Virus record (IMG/VR): IMGVR_UViG_3300021091_000080
Span: 1 to 60,664 of that record
DNA: 60,664 nucleotides
Reading direction: 5' to 3' (one strand)
Source of the DNA: a virus
This document shows, one piece after another, positions 1-7,717 of this stretch (its first letter is position 1; every line of letters begins with the position of its first letter). The position numbers were made by a program, and so were the translations under genes. The notes beneath the pieces were generated by a model. It was given only the letters and a program-made list of their open reading frames with translations. It had not been told where the DNA came from and searched no databases.

Positions 1-391
1 ACCAATTACGCACAATCTCATGTGCTCTATTATCAAAATTTAAAAGTTTCTTGATGTGATCAAATTCATTTCTGATTTTTATTTTTACACCAGAACCTAC
101 TTCTAAATTATCTAAATTTATTTCTACAGGACTATCGTTTGCGTCACTAACAATAAATTCATTTACGACTTCATCAACAGCACTATCCACTTCTGGATGA
201 AGTGCCATATCACGATAACGACGGATCAACTCAAACTCGTTACGAGCTTGAGATGCATTATCAGTTTCTACATACGTTCCGTAGTAACCGCCTGCTGCAA
301 CCGCAATTGGGTCATCAGCAGAAGGAGGGACAGGGGATTGTCCCTTCTGTCCCTCCTTACGATTAATTTGGAAGCCAAAGAGTTGACTCAT
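1..391 (-). CDS. 20: Portal vertex protein gp20, N-terminal part (cut by window edge)
   Basis: The frame is open from an ATG at 391 down to base 1, giving the first 130 residues of a longer protein. It begins MSQLFGFQINRK and contains ELIRRYRDMALHPEVDSAVD, the kind of sequence found near the start of T4-like portal proteins. Portal proteins form the dodecameric ring through which DNA enters the head. The position just after gp18 and gp19 is the canonical T4 order. Only the N-terminus is visible, so length and completeness cannot be judged. A late-promoter-like octamer lies 29 nt upstream, overlapping the gp19 stop. Confidence 0.85.
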   Translation of the reverse strand, partial: MSQLFGFQINRKEGQKGQSPVPPSADDPIAVAAGGYYGTYVETDNASQARNEFELIRRYRDMALHPEVDSAVDEVVNEFIVSDANDSPVEINLDNLEVGSGVKIKIRNEFDHIKKLLNFDNRAHEIVRNW

Positions 392-419
392 GATTACTTA
401 TTCAAATACTGCTTCCAAC

Positions 420-427
420 TATTTATT
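420..427 (-). promoter_or_regulatory. Late promoter-like octamer AATAAATA before gp20
   Basis: The minus strand reads AATAAATA, one base from the T4 late consensus TATAAATA. It overlaps the gp19 stop codon and lies 29 nt upstream of the gp20 start, the usual distance for a late promoter. Inferred from sequence only. Confidence 0.45.
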
Positions 428-1013
428 AGACTACTGGAAGTGAAGAAACTCCAGCTCTGCTTCCTGCTGCTGCAGTGAAGTATGAATATTGCCATTCAAC
501 TGTAAATTCTTCAATTTGATCATTGCTATCATAAGCAACATCAATTTGAGAAACGTTAGTTGGGAAGCAGTACTTCAGTGTATATGTTCTCAAAATAGCA
601 CCTTCTGTGCTTGCATCTTTTTCAAGTTGCTTAACACCAAGGTCTGCCATATAACCAGCAGAGTTATTTGGAACAAACAGAGGAGCTGTATTTGCCTCAT
701 GAGTGTTGATGCTATTTGCCCATTGCTCAAAGAATGAGCGTAGTTTGAAGTCTTTGTCGTTGAAGAACGTTGTTGTCCAAGTATCGAAGGTTCTATCACC
801 AGCGATTTTGACTGTTCTTCCACGGAAAGGAACTTCAATTACTCCTAGGTTTGATCCAGGGAGAGCAGCAGACTTACAAAGAAGATTTGAAAGATTTTGA
901 TCTGCTGATGCTTTTGCTAAAGCTGCGGGGAACTGAACATCGATCAGGAACATGTTGGGCTTCACGCCCTGACCGATAGTTTGTAGGAATGAACTTACGT
1001 TTGACGATGCCAT
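426..1013 (-). CDS. 19: Tail tube protein gp19
   Basis: This 195-residue protein begins MASSNVSSFLQTIGQGVKPN and carries the tube-protein style segment VIEVPFRGRTVKIAGDRTF followed by TWTTTFFNDKDFKLRSFFEQW. It would form the inner tail tube through which DNA passes. T4 gp19 is 163 residues, and cyanophage versions are somewhat longer. It lies between sheath gp18 and portal gp20, exactly the T4 order. A clear ribosome binding site (AGAGGTAA) precedes the ATG. Identification by synteny and sequence style is strong. Confidence 0.9.
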   Translation of the reverse strand: MASSNVSSFLQTIGQGVKPNMFLIDVQFPAALAKASADQNLSNLLCKSAALPGSNLGVIEVPFRGRTVKIAGDRTFDTWTTTFFNDKDFKLRSFFEQWANSINTHEANTAPLFVPNNSAGYMADLGVKQLEKDASTEGAILRTYTLKYCFPTNVSQIDVAYDSNDQIEEFTVEWQYSYFTAAAGSRAGVSSLPVV

Positions 1014-1051
1014 TAGTGGTTACCTCTGTGATGTTTTTCTTATATTACTAA

Positions 1052-2977
1052 TTATCTACCGATTACTTCAGCAAATGAGACGCCCGTTCTAGTTGCCGTT
1101 ACGGTAACAGTTACAAAGTTAATCGAGCGAGTTGGCTTGAGGTAAAGTTCGGCAACGAATTCATTTCTATCAATAACTTCTGGTGGGTTATTTGATTCAT
1201 CACAAACAACGAGGAAGTCAGTTACACCTCTACGTGCTTGAACTTCTGATAGGTAGGACGAAATCGAAGCAGAGAAGTTGCTACGAGTTGTGCTATCGTT
1301 CTGCTCAAAGAGTACTCCTTCTGCGAGTGCTCTTGCTCTCTTTTCTACATTCAAGAATAAACGACGAACGTTAATTCTGTCAAATGCTGAAGGTGAAGCA
1401 AGGGCAGTTTTATCACCGAAGAGGACAGGACCAGAACCTGGAAGTGAAACGATTGGGTTTATTCTATTGCTGTAAAGATCATCTCTCTGTGCCTTGTTAG
1501 GATTGAAAGCAAGTTTTACAACGTTTTGAACACCACCACGATTTAGACCAGCTGGTGAATACCAATCATCAAGGATTGCTGAAGTGGAAACACATAGACC
1601 AGCAACATCACCATTACATCCTACATAACGATACTTATCGTTGAAACGATCATATGAATACTTGATACCACTATCAAGAACAACGTATGAACTTGAAGCA
1701 ATACCGCTAAAGAAAGCAACTGTATTTGCTAATTGAGTTGCTGGAGAAATTGCTACACCACCAGCAGTAGCAACTTGGTTGCCAACATATGGTGATAAGA
1801 AAGCAACACAATCCTTTCTGCTGTTAGCAACTGCTGCAACTGACTGTGCCTTAGCAAGAGTATCGGTTTCATTACTCATTGATCCACCCATTAGAACGAA
1901 ATCAATTGAGGTTGCTTCTGTATCTAGAAATTCATCATATCCTGCACCAATTTCTCCAGATGTATAGGCATAATCGTCTACACCACCAGAGAGAGTGCCA
2001 CCAGCACTATGGAGAATTCTTGCTAATTCTTTAGGAGATGCTGCAGTAGCACCATATGCACTAGCAGCACTGCCAGGATCTTCACCCTGTGTTGTGATAT
2101 CTGTAGATGCACCTGAAGTAGCTAGTTCATTTCCAGCATAAACATACCCAGAGAATTCGTTGAGTGCGTCTTTCCAATAGGTTGAATTTCCTTCTGGTGA
2201 TTTAGCATCAGAAACTTTTGAAAGATATGCGAAACGCTCAACAATTGAATTATCTCTTTCGTCAATAACAGCAACATGAACTTCATCAAGTGATAGATTA
2301 CGTTCTGCTGCCCAAGGTGAAGTTCCAGGACGAGGACCAATTGCCTTGAATGTTAGACCAGTTGATCCGATTGCCTCAGCATTCCAATCTGAATTGGTAT
2401 ATGCAGTAACTGTTTCACCAGCACCAGCAGTTGGAGTTCCAGATCCCTTGACAATTAGGAAACTGTTTGCATTCAAAACTTTATAAACTTCATGAGTTGA
2501 TGCGTTACCAGCGGTATATGTTCCACCTACTGTTAGACCGTGTGCTGTTTTTGTTACTTTAAAGTCAGCACCACGATCAACAATTACTACTCTATAGTAG
2601 TTACCTTCTGTTCCAGCGTAACGAGCAACAAATCTTTCTGTTGTTACACCAGCTTCAAATGATTCTTTATCAGCAACTAAAACTCCAGTTCCAGATTTTG
2701 TTGCATTTTTTACACCTGTTTGAGCACGGAGAACTGCTAGTTGACCACCATAGCGGAGAAACTCAGCAGCAACTAACCAATCAGAAGCATTTGCCTCAGC
2801 TGGTGTTCCGAAAGTATCAATCAGTTCTCTTTCTGAAGTTACGTTTACGATTTTGCCTACGGGTCCAGTGCGGAATGTGGAAGAAAAACCAGCACGAATT
2901 GCTAGTGCTCCTGTAACTACGGCATTGGATAAATCACGCTCCTTAATAACGACACCAGGCGAGACTTGACTTGCCAT
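1052..2977 (-). CDS. 18: Contractile tail sheath protein gp18
   Basis: At 641 residues it is close to T4 gp18 (659). It opens with SQVSPGVVIKERDLSNAV, the typical sheath N-terminus, and ends with a conserved-looking sheath domain (RNEFVAELYLKPTRSINFV near the C-terminus). Sheath subunits stack around the tube and contract to drive infection. The start is supported by AGAGGT a few bases upstream. It is followed downstream by gp19 and gp20, as in T4. A CTAAATAG motif upstream is a candidate late promoter. Confidence 0.93.
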   Translation of the reverse strand: MASQVSPGVVIKERDLSNAVVTGALAIRAGFSSTFRTGPVGKIVNVTSERELIDTFGTPAEANASDWLVAAEFLRYGGQLAVLRAQTGVKNATKSGTGVLVADKESFEAGVTTERFVARYAGTEGNYYRVVIVDRGADFKVTKTAHGLTVGGTYTAGNASTHEVYKVLNANSFLIVKGSGTPTAGAGETVTAYTNSDWNAEAIGSTGLTFKAIGPRPGTSPWAAERNLSLDEVHVAVIDERDNSIVERFAYLSKVSDAKSPEGNSTYWKDALNEFSGYVYAGNELATSGASTDITTQGEDPGSAASAYGATAASPKELARILHSAGGTLSGGVDDYAYTSGEIGAGYDEFLDTEATSIDFVLMGGSMSNETDTLAKAQSVAAVANSRKDCVAFLSPYVGNQVATAGGVAISPATQLANTVAFFSGIASSSYVVLDSGIKYSYDRFNDKYRYVGCNGDVAGLCVSTSAILDDWYSPAGLNRGGVQNVVKLAFNPNKAQRDDLYSNRINPIVSLPGSGPVLFGDKTALASPSAFDRINVRRLFLNVEKRARALAEGVLFEQNDSTTRSNFSASISSYLSEVQARRGVTDFLVVCDESNNPPEVIDRNEFVAELYLKPTRSINFVTVTVTATRTGVSFAEVIGR

Positions 2978-3011
2978 TTTTTTACCTCTTAGATATCAAA
3001 TTTATCTAAAT

Positions 3012-3019
3012 CTATTTAG
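3012..3019 (-). promoter_or_regulatory. Candidate late promoter CTAAATAG before gp18
   Basis: The minus strand reads CTAAATAG 35 nt upstream of the gp18 ATG. It is a weaker relative of TATAAATA, and the octamer is nearly palindromic, so orientation is not certain. A second partial match (GATAAATT) lies just downstream. Confidence 0.35.
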
Positions 3020-3060
3020 AAATTAGTAATGTTCAGACGGGGAAACCATGCATGAACACC

Positions 3061-3285
3061 TTACCAATCTGGATAAGACCAGGCATCAGTATCTTTTTTT
3101 CTGCTTCCTAGAATTCTCTTGACAGTACAAGACTTACATTCGTAAGAATATGCTGATGGAAATGGTCTTTTATTTTTTCTTGTCAAATAAAAATCGGTCA
3201 GTAAATCTTTTACCTTTCCACATGTTCTACATTTTCTCTCTGTAAAAATAAGATGCTCTAAAGAAAACTGATCTTCTAAATCCAT
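3061..3285 (-). CDS. Small zinc-binding protein (two CxxC knuckles)
   Basis: This 74-residue protein holds CRTCGKVK near the N-terminus and YECKSC about 30 residues later, a paired CxxC zinc-knuckle layout. It is followed by a basic segment (VKRILGSRKK). Such knuckles occur in HNH or endonuclease VII-like phage proteins, but no HNH catalytic motif is visible, so nuclease activity is not claimed. I chose the ATG at 3285, which overlaps the gp17 stop by one base (TGATG); a GTG at 3297 is the alternative. Its place directly after terminase suggests co-transcription with gp17. Confidence 0.7.
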   Translation of the reverse strand: MDLEDQFSLEHLIFTERKCRTCGKVKDLLTDFYLTRKNKRPFPSAYSYECKSCTVKRILGSRKKDTDAWSYPDW

Positions 3286-4937
3286 CAGTAGTTCCACATA
3301 TATGATACTTCTTCTTGAGTATTACCATACTCCCAGAGTGATCCATCAGCATCTACAAAACTATCATCTCCCATTCCATCATCAATAAAACCAAATGGTG
3401 CCATGTCTTGTTCAATTTGATTTCTTTGTTCTTCATAGATACGACGCCTGACATCCTGATCCGTCATCTCTTTGAAATACTCTTGCATCACTAACCAAGA
3501 GAATAATACAAGACACATTACCAAGTCATCGTGATATCCTTCGTCAGCTTCCCACGCCATCTTTTTCTGAATGAAGGTAGTGAGTTCTTGGAGGATCTCA
3601 AAATCTCCAAACATCAACTTGTCTTCTTCAATAATTGCTTTGAGATTAGCGCAACCAAGTTTCTTGACAGTCACGCTCATCTTGACGCCCAGTTGAGTTT
3701 TGGTTCCAGAGAAACCTGTACCAACAATTTGTCCTGCTCTACCACGCATCGCACACATCAACACGTTAGGATACTCAAGATCATAGTTGAGAGTGGCAGC
3801 AATACTGTCACCAATATCATTTACTTCTACCAGAATATATGGTAGGTTATATTCTTTTGCTACCTGGAGGATGATCGAGGGAAACAATACAGGTTTAACT
3901 TCATTATTTCTGTACTTTGCCACGACCTTATACGGCAGTGTGGTGATATCAAACACGACAAAAGCACTGTAGTCGCCACCAATTCCTCTGGCAACATCAA
4001 CAGTAATAATATATTCGTGATCTTTTTGTACTCTTTCGTGAATATCAAGTCCTGCATTGGATGTAATTGGGTCTGAAAATGGTATGTTTTGAAGCTTCGC
4101 TGGACTGATAAGTGTATCAGCAGATCCAAGAAAGTCGCATTCAAATTCTTGTGCGAATTGTCGTTTGGAAGTATTCTTGAGCGTCTCTTCTTTCCACTTA
4201 GCATCTCTACCAGGAACTTGCGACCAGTGTACCTCATTCATTACATAACCATTCTTGCCGTTCTTAGCATCGATCCACATCTTGTAGAAGTGGTTCATGC
4301 CATTCGGCGTTGAAATGATCATGACTTTCGTGCTTTTACCAGAAGTAATAGTAGGATAAACAGAGGCAAAGAATTGCTCTGCAACATGGTTTGGAACGAA
4401 AGCGAATTCGTCGAGGAACAAGATATTGAACGACATGCCTCTGACAGCAGACGCAGATGTAGAAGATGCCAGAATTTTTGATCCGTTTTCAAGTTCGACA
4501 TTACCTTTGTTCCAAACAACGACACCATGCTGCATCCACTTTGGTAAATTTTCATAAGCAAGTTGAAGTCTACTTAGAAGCTCCCTCGATGTGGAAGCCT
4601 TATTAGCCAGAATACCAATATTAACGCTATCAAAGAATATTGCATAATAAAGCAAGTAAGCAACAACCGTAGTGGACTTTCCTGTTTGCCTTGGGAGTTT
4701 TGCGATGTTAAATCTGTTTTCATGGAAGTCTTGCAAAATCTTCTTCTGAAAATCATACATCTGGAATGGCACTAAACCTTCATCTAGTGAGATAATCTTA
4801 ATATAATTTTCAGCAAAATAAACTGGATCACTCTTACACTTGATCCATTCATTGATTTGTTTTTTAGTGAACGATATTTGGGTTCCTGCCTTCTTTAGAT
4901 TAGGATTGCCCAAATAGACATCAGTACCAGCTGCCAC
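3285..4937 (-). CDS. 17: Terminase large subunit gp17
   Basis: This 550-residue packaging motor and nuclease shows a Walker A motif RQTGKST at about residues 83-89 and Walker B ILFLDEF at about 172-178. A C-terminal RNase H-like nuclease domain opens with VDVARGIGGDYSAF around residue 313. It pumps DNA into the head and cuts concatemers. Length is near cyanophage gp17 and somewhat below T4 gp17 (610). The start appears to be GTG at 4937, since no ATG gives a full-length N-terminus. A perfect late promoter octamer lies 24 nt upstream. No intein or frameshift is seen. Confidence 0.95.
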   Translation of the reverse strand: MAAGTDVYLGNPNLKKAGTQISFTKKQINEWIKCKSDPVYFAENYIKIISLDEGLVPFQMYDFQKKILQDFHENRFNIAKLPRQTGKSTTVVAYLLYYAIFFDSVNIGILANKASTSRELLSRLQLAYENLPKWMQHGVVVWNKGNVELENGSKILASSTSASAVRGMSFNILFLDEFAFVPNHVAEQFFASVYPTITSGKSTKVMIISTPNGMNHFYKMWIDAKNGKNGYVMNEVHWSQVPGRDAKWKEETLKNTSKRQFAQEFECDFLGSADTLISPAKLQNIPFSDPITSNAGLDIHERVQKDHEYIITVDVARGIGGDYSAFVVFDITTLPYKVVAKYRNNEVKPVLFPSIILQVAKEYNLPYILVEVNDIGDSIAATLNYDLEYPNVLMCAMRGRAGQIVGTGFSGTKTQLGVKMSVTVKKLGCANLKAIIEEDKLMFGDFEILQELTTFIQKKMAWEADEGYHDDLVMCLVLFSWLVMQEYFKEMTDQDVRRRIYEEQRNQIEQDMAPFGFIDDGMGDDSFVDADGSLWEYGNTQEEVSYMWNY

Positions 4938-4960
4938 AACAAAATTTAGTCACTACCTAG

Positions 4961-4968
4961 TATTTATA
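4961..4968 (-). promoter_or_regulatory. Late promoter TATAAATA before gp17
   Basis: A perfect T4 late-promoter octamer on the minus strand, 24 nt upstream of the gp17 GTG start. It overlaps the stop codon of the preceding small gene. Confidence 0.65.
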
Positions 4969-5179
4969 CCAGGCGTTCTTTTTCCAAGTCTTTGTATCTC
5001 TTCCTCCAAGTATCACCACCTTCCTCACCACGTTTGGGATTGATACATGTATCATCTCCAAGATTATTACAGACCAACCCAGCAAGATCTAATTCGTTGC
5101 CAAGTTTATTTGTGCCAGTCCAGTAGTGCTGTTCACCAATCCACATAGCACCACATTTAGGACAAGTTTTTGTGTTCAT
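4964..5179 (-). CDS. Small Cys-rich protein, putative zinc ribbon
   Basis: This 71-residue protein begins MNTKTCPKCGAMWIGEQHYW, with a CPKC knuckle near the N-terminus and further cysteines in GLVCNN and TCINP, so a four-Cys zinc ribbon is plausible. I chose the ATG at 5179; a TTG further upstream would add five residues. It overlaps the end of the preceding membrane-protein gene. Position next to gp17 recalls conserved small cyanophage genes, but function is unknown. Confidence 0.65.
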   Translation of the reverse strand: MNTKTCPKCGAMWIGEQHYWTGTNKLGNELDLAGLVCNNLGDDTCINPKRGEEGGDTWRKRYKDLEKERLV

Positions 5180-5387
5180 TATTGTATTTTTCAAGGAACT
5201 TTTGGAAGTCGGTGGTATCCTTAATCAGTTGCCTCTTAAGTTTCCACCCCATCCATTTCATCTGAACTCTAACGAACGCATAGCGTACCTGAAGGTCAGC
5301 GTAAGCAAAGAGTTTCAAAGTTTCATCAACCCCAGCGTATGCCACTAGGATTGCGAAGAACACGATAATAAAATAAGAACCGTACAT
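5157..5387 (-). CDS. Small membrane-anchored protein
   Basis: A 76-residue protein whose N-terminus (YGSYFIIVFFAILVAYAGV) is one hydrophobic transmembrane segment or signal anchor. It is followed by a basic amphipathic part (MKWMGWKLKRQLIKDTTDF). The single-span, positively charged tail layout suggests an inner-membrane protein. Its position beside terminase resembles small conserved cyanophage genes. Function is unknown. Confidence 0.75.
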   Translation of the reverse strand: MYGSYFIIVFFAILVAYAGVDETLKLFAYADLQVRYAFVRVQMKWMGWKLKRQLIKDTTDFQKFLEKYNNEHKNLS

Positions 5388-5409
5388 ATTGTAACTCTCT
5401 GCTACAAAT

Positions 5410-5415
5410 ATTATA
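5410..5415 (-). promoter_or_regulatory. Possible -10 box TATAAT
   Basis: TATAAT on the minus strand lies 22 nt upstream of the small membrane-protein gene. No convincing -35 box is seen 16-18 nt further upstream, so this is weak. Confidence 0.3.
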
Positions 5416-5464
5416 AGCTATGTAGCAAAAAATAATGTTACGTTTGGTTACAAATTGTTTAAAA

Positions 5465-5487
5465 TATCTTATATTAAATATAAGATA
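5465..5487. repeat. Perfect 11-bp inverted repeat, one-base centre
   Basis: The arms TATCTTATATT and AATATAAGATA flank a single A. It sits in the AT-rich 144-base gap between two small minus-strand genes, about 50 bp upstream of the possible -10 box at 5410. It could be an operator or a weak stem-loop. Confidence 0.6.
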
Positions 5488-5531
5488 AGTATTACAAAGA
5501 GATTTTAGGTTCAGAGTAATATTAAGAAATA

Positions 5532-5681
5532 CTACTCTTTCATAGAGTATTGTTCTCTATAAACTTTCAATCTCTGTACAATATCGTCATACTGTTCCCA
5601 CATCCACTCGGAACCAGTATTTTCTTTATAATATTCGCACGCAATAATAAGACGTGCGATATCTTCTTCTTTTAGTCTCAT
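5532..5681 (-). CDS. 49-residue hypothetical protein
   Basis: An ATG at 5681 opens a frame ending in TAG at 5532. The peptide starts MRLKEEDIARLIIACEYYKE and is charged and probably helical, with two Trp residues (EWMWEQ). Same strand and spacing as its neighbours. No ribosome binding site is obvious. Unrecognised. Confidence 0.55.
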   Translation of the reverse strand: MRLKEEDIARLIIACEYYKENTGSEWMWEQYDDIVQRLKVYREQYSMKE

Positions 5682-5719
5682 AATTTTTTGACACTCTAGA
5701 AGTAATTATACTGTATTTT

Positions 5720-6208
5720 CTAGCAATTCCACGCACGAAGCGATTTGTTGATCCTACTATCTGGATCGCTGGCAGTTTTCTTGGAGGTTAGCTTTGATTT
5801 CATGCCTTTCATTCTGGCACAAAATGACGCCCTGCGGGGATTTCCAACCTTCTTTGAAGGTGCTTTAAGGTCGCTTCCAGGATTTTCTTTTTCATAAGAT
5901 TTACGCCCCTTCTCATTCAGACCTCCTTTTTTATTCTGTCCTGCTTTACGAGTCCAAGCAGCACCTTCCTCCAGTTCAAAATGATCTGATAGGTCTACGG
6001 ATAGGTCTAATTCTTCTCTCTTAACTGATTGAATGGGAACAGCAAAACGATCCCATGCTTTCTCACCATAGCAGCATTCTTTTCTTGTCTCTGGTTTTTG
6101 GCAGAGCTTACAGAAACGAACTTCTTCTTCCTTTTTCTCTTTTGCTTTTTCGGCAATAAGATTTCTTGCAAGTTCAGCAAGATCTTTGATTTCTTTAAAG
6201 TCTTTCAT
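5720..6208 (-). CDS. Basic Cys-containing protein, DUF6321-like
   Basis: This 162-residue protein has an acidic-basic helical N-terminus and a cysteine cluster (FCKLCQKPETRKECC, residues about 32-46). A strongly basic C-terminal half starts AWTRKAGQNKKGGLNEKGRK and continues with PSKKVGNPRRASFCARMKG. That C-terminal part resembles the domain I know as DUF6321, common in cyanophages near terminase genes; its function is unknown. The Cys cluster could bind zinc and the basic part nucleic acid, which is inference. The ATG at 6208 is the only good start. Confidence 0.7.
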   Translation of the reverse strand: MKDFKEIKDLAELARNLIAEKAKEKKEEEVRFCKLCQKPETRKECCYGEKAWDRFAVPIQSVKREELDLSVDLSDHFELEEGAAWTRKAGQNKKGGLNEKGRKSYEKENPGSDLKAPSKKVGNPRRASFCARMKGMKSKLTSKKTASDPDSRINKSLRAWNC

Positions 6209-6216
6209 TATAGAAT

Positions 6217-6474
6217 CTAACTTAAGATAGGATTATTATCTTTATCGTGACGTTGATACGCAGCAGGAGTTCTGACTGTATTATCAGATTTTCTTGCTTG
6301 ATATGTTCCAGGGGTTCTTACTGTATTATCTAAATTTCTAGCAACGTAATTCCCATTCCATGCTTTGTATGTAATTGCAGACCAACCTTCAGTTCCACCG
6401 TAAAGTGTTATAGTATTGGATGTTGGTTGTGGGACAACTAGATTGTTATCTTTATCGTGTCTAATATAAGACAT
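6217..6474 (-). CDS. 85-residue protein with internal repeats
   Basis: The protein has repeats of the type DNTVRTPGTYQAR / DNTVRTPAAYQRH, and near-identical ends (IRHDKDNN at the start, QRHDKDNN at the end). The repeat pattern suggests a small structural or binding peptide, not an enzyme. It follows gp16 in the same direction, with a late-promoter-like octamer just upstream. Function unknown. Confidence 0.65.
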   Translation of the reverse strand: MSYIRHDKDNNLVVPQPTSNTITLYGGTEGWSAITYKAWNGNYVARNLDNTVRTPGTYQARKSDNTVRTPAAYQRHDKDNNPILS

Positions 6475-6492
6475 TTTTTACCATTTATTTTA

Positions 6493-6500
6493 TATTTATC
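6493..6500 (-). promoter_or_regulatory. Late promoter-like GATAAATA
   Basis: GATAAATA on the minus strand, 19 nt upstream of the 85-residue protein and directly after the gp16 stop. One mismatch to TATAAATA. Confidence 0.4.
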
Positions 6501-6905
6501 TCAACCGTCATTTTTACCCATCTCCTTGATCATCTTTTGAAGGTCAGCTGTAGAACCAACGAACAAAGAATTATTCGTGACGTTGGTGACCTTCTTATTC
6601 TCGGCATCTAGATCCTTCATCTTCTTCTGAAGATCTACAAGCTTGTCAGTCATATCTGCTACCTGCTTCATGGCGTTCACAGCGACTTCATACGCTCTAG
6701 GGTGTCCGCTCTCCTGTGCGACCTCCAAGGCGCCTTGTACCGCCTCCTGACCCTTGCTGATGAGGTTGTATAACTCCCCTCTGGTATATTCATAATCTTC
6801 TGTGCGGTCATCCTTATCACCATGCTTTATTAGAGCAGGTTTTTCTTGCTCGACAAGTTCAATATCAATATTTAATATTTCTTTCATGTTTTCTTCTAAG
6901 CTCAT
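6501..6905 (-). CDS. 16: Terminase small subunit gp16
   Basis: This 134-residue protein is largely alpha-helical. It opens SLEENMKEILNIDIELVE and has a coiled-coil like stretch (MKQVADMTDKLVDLQKKMKD, about residues 79-98). T4 gp16 (164 residues) forms a ring that regulates gp17 and selects DNA. Placement after gp15 and before gp17 matches T4, though here several small genes separate gp16 from gp17. Called by position, size and helical make-up. Confidence 0.85.
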   Translation of the reverse strand: MSLEENMKEILNIDIELVEQEKPALIKHGDKDDRTEDYEYTRGELYNLISKGQEAVQGALEVAQESGHPRAYEVAVNAMKQVADMTDKLVDLQKKMKDLDAENKKVTNVTNNSLFVGSTADLQKMIKEMGKNDG

Positions 6906-6907
6906 AA

Positions 6908-7717
6908 TTAATAGAATTCTATACCTTCATTAAATCCAAAATCATCTTCACCAGTCAATAGATTTGTATCTGCTGCATCTACATCACCATCACCATCTTG
7001 ATCCGTAAGTGCTTTTGGTGTATACTGATATGTAGCATTTCTTCTCGAAACATTTAGATCGCCAACAGTTTCATGAATAATTGCTTTCTTGATAACATCT
7101 GCTTGATTAAATGGTCCATAAACGTATGATTTTGCTGTGAAGCTAAGAGACCAAATAATACTTCTTCTATTAAGAAAACTTTCATCCCAATCATCTTCAT
7201 AATTGATGTTATTTAAAACAATAGCAATATCTTTCTTTTCATCCATATCAGGTATCATGTTAAGAGTTATATTAAATGATGGTTGAAAATATGGTAAAAT
7301 CTGTTCAAGAATTTGCAATCCATCATCTTGATTTTTAGCAATAATGCCTAATTCAAAATCAATATTGTATGGAACAGGTACATATTGCACTCTCAATTCT
7401 GTTCCATTATTTTCAATAATTTTTTTATATTTTTGAATAGGACTTGTTTTTCTTGCGCCGTCATATGAAACACCTGTCATTTCAAAATATAATCGTGGTA
7501 ATTGAATAGCAATGTTTTTACCAGCCCCAGCATTTGGATTTTGTTCCAATCTAGTTAAAAACTTTTGTCTGGGTCCATAAGCTAGAGGAACTTTTTCAGT
7601 TTCAATAATATCCCCAGTCTGCGGATTTCTTTTTTGCAGTTCTATATTATTGAATAGAGTTCCAAATGCAATAATATTTTTTCTTAATATCTCGTGATAA
7701 AAATGTGATCTTAACAT
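6908..7717 (-). CDS. 15: Tail completion and sheath terminator protein gp15
   Basis: At 269 residues it matches T4 gp15 (272). The N-terminus RSHFYHEILRKNIIAFGTLF is of gp15 type. In T4 a hexamer of this protein caps the tail tube and sheath and joins tail to head. The gene begins at the base that ends gp14. An Asp-rich segment near the C-terminus (DQDGDGDVDAADTNL, about residues 240-254) resembles a calcium-binding dockerin or EF-hand loop, which would suit a secreted virion part; that is inference. Confidence 0.9.
   Translation of the reverse strand: MLRSHFYHEILRKNIIAFGTLFNNIELQKRNPQTGDIIETEKVPLAYGPRQKFLTRLEQNPNAGAGKNIAIQLPRLYFEMTGVSYDGARKTSPIQKYKKIIENNGTELRVQYVPVPYNIDFELGIIAKNQDDGLQILEQILPYFQPSFNITLNMIPDMDEKKDIAIVLNNINYEDDWDESFLNRRSIIWSLSFTAKSYVYGPFNQADVIKKAIIHETVGDLNVSRRNATYQYTPKALTDQDGDGDVDAADTNLLTGEDDFGFNEGIEFY

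Noticed and set aside
5404-5487. Another copy of the palindrome promoter module at the TATAAT near 5410
   Set aside because: At the expected distance the 5' arm (GGTTACA) has no matching 3' arm.
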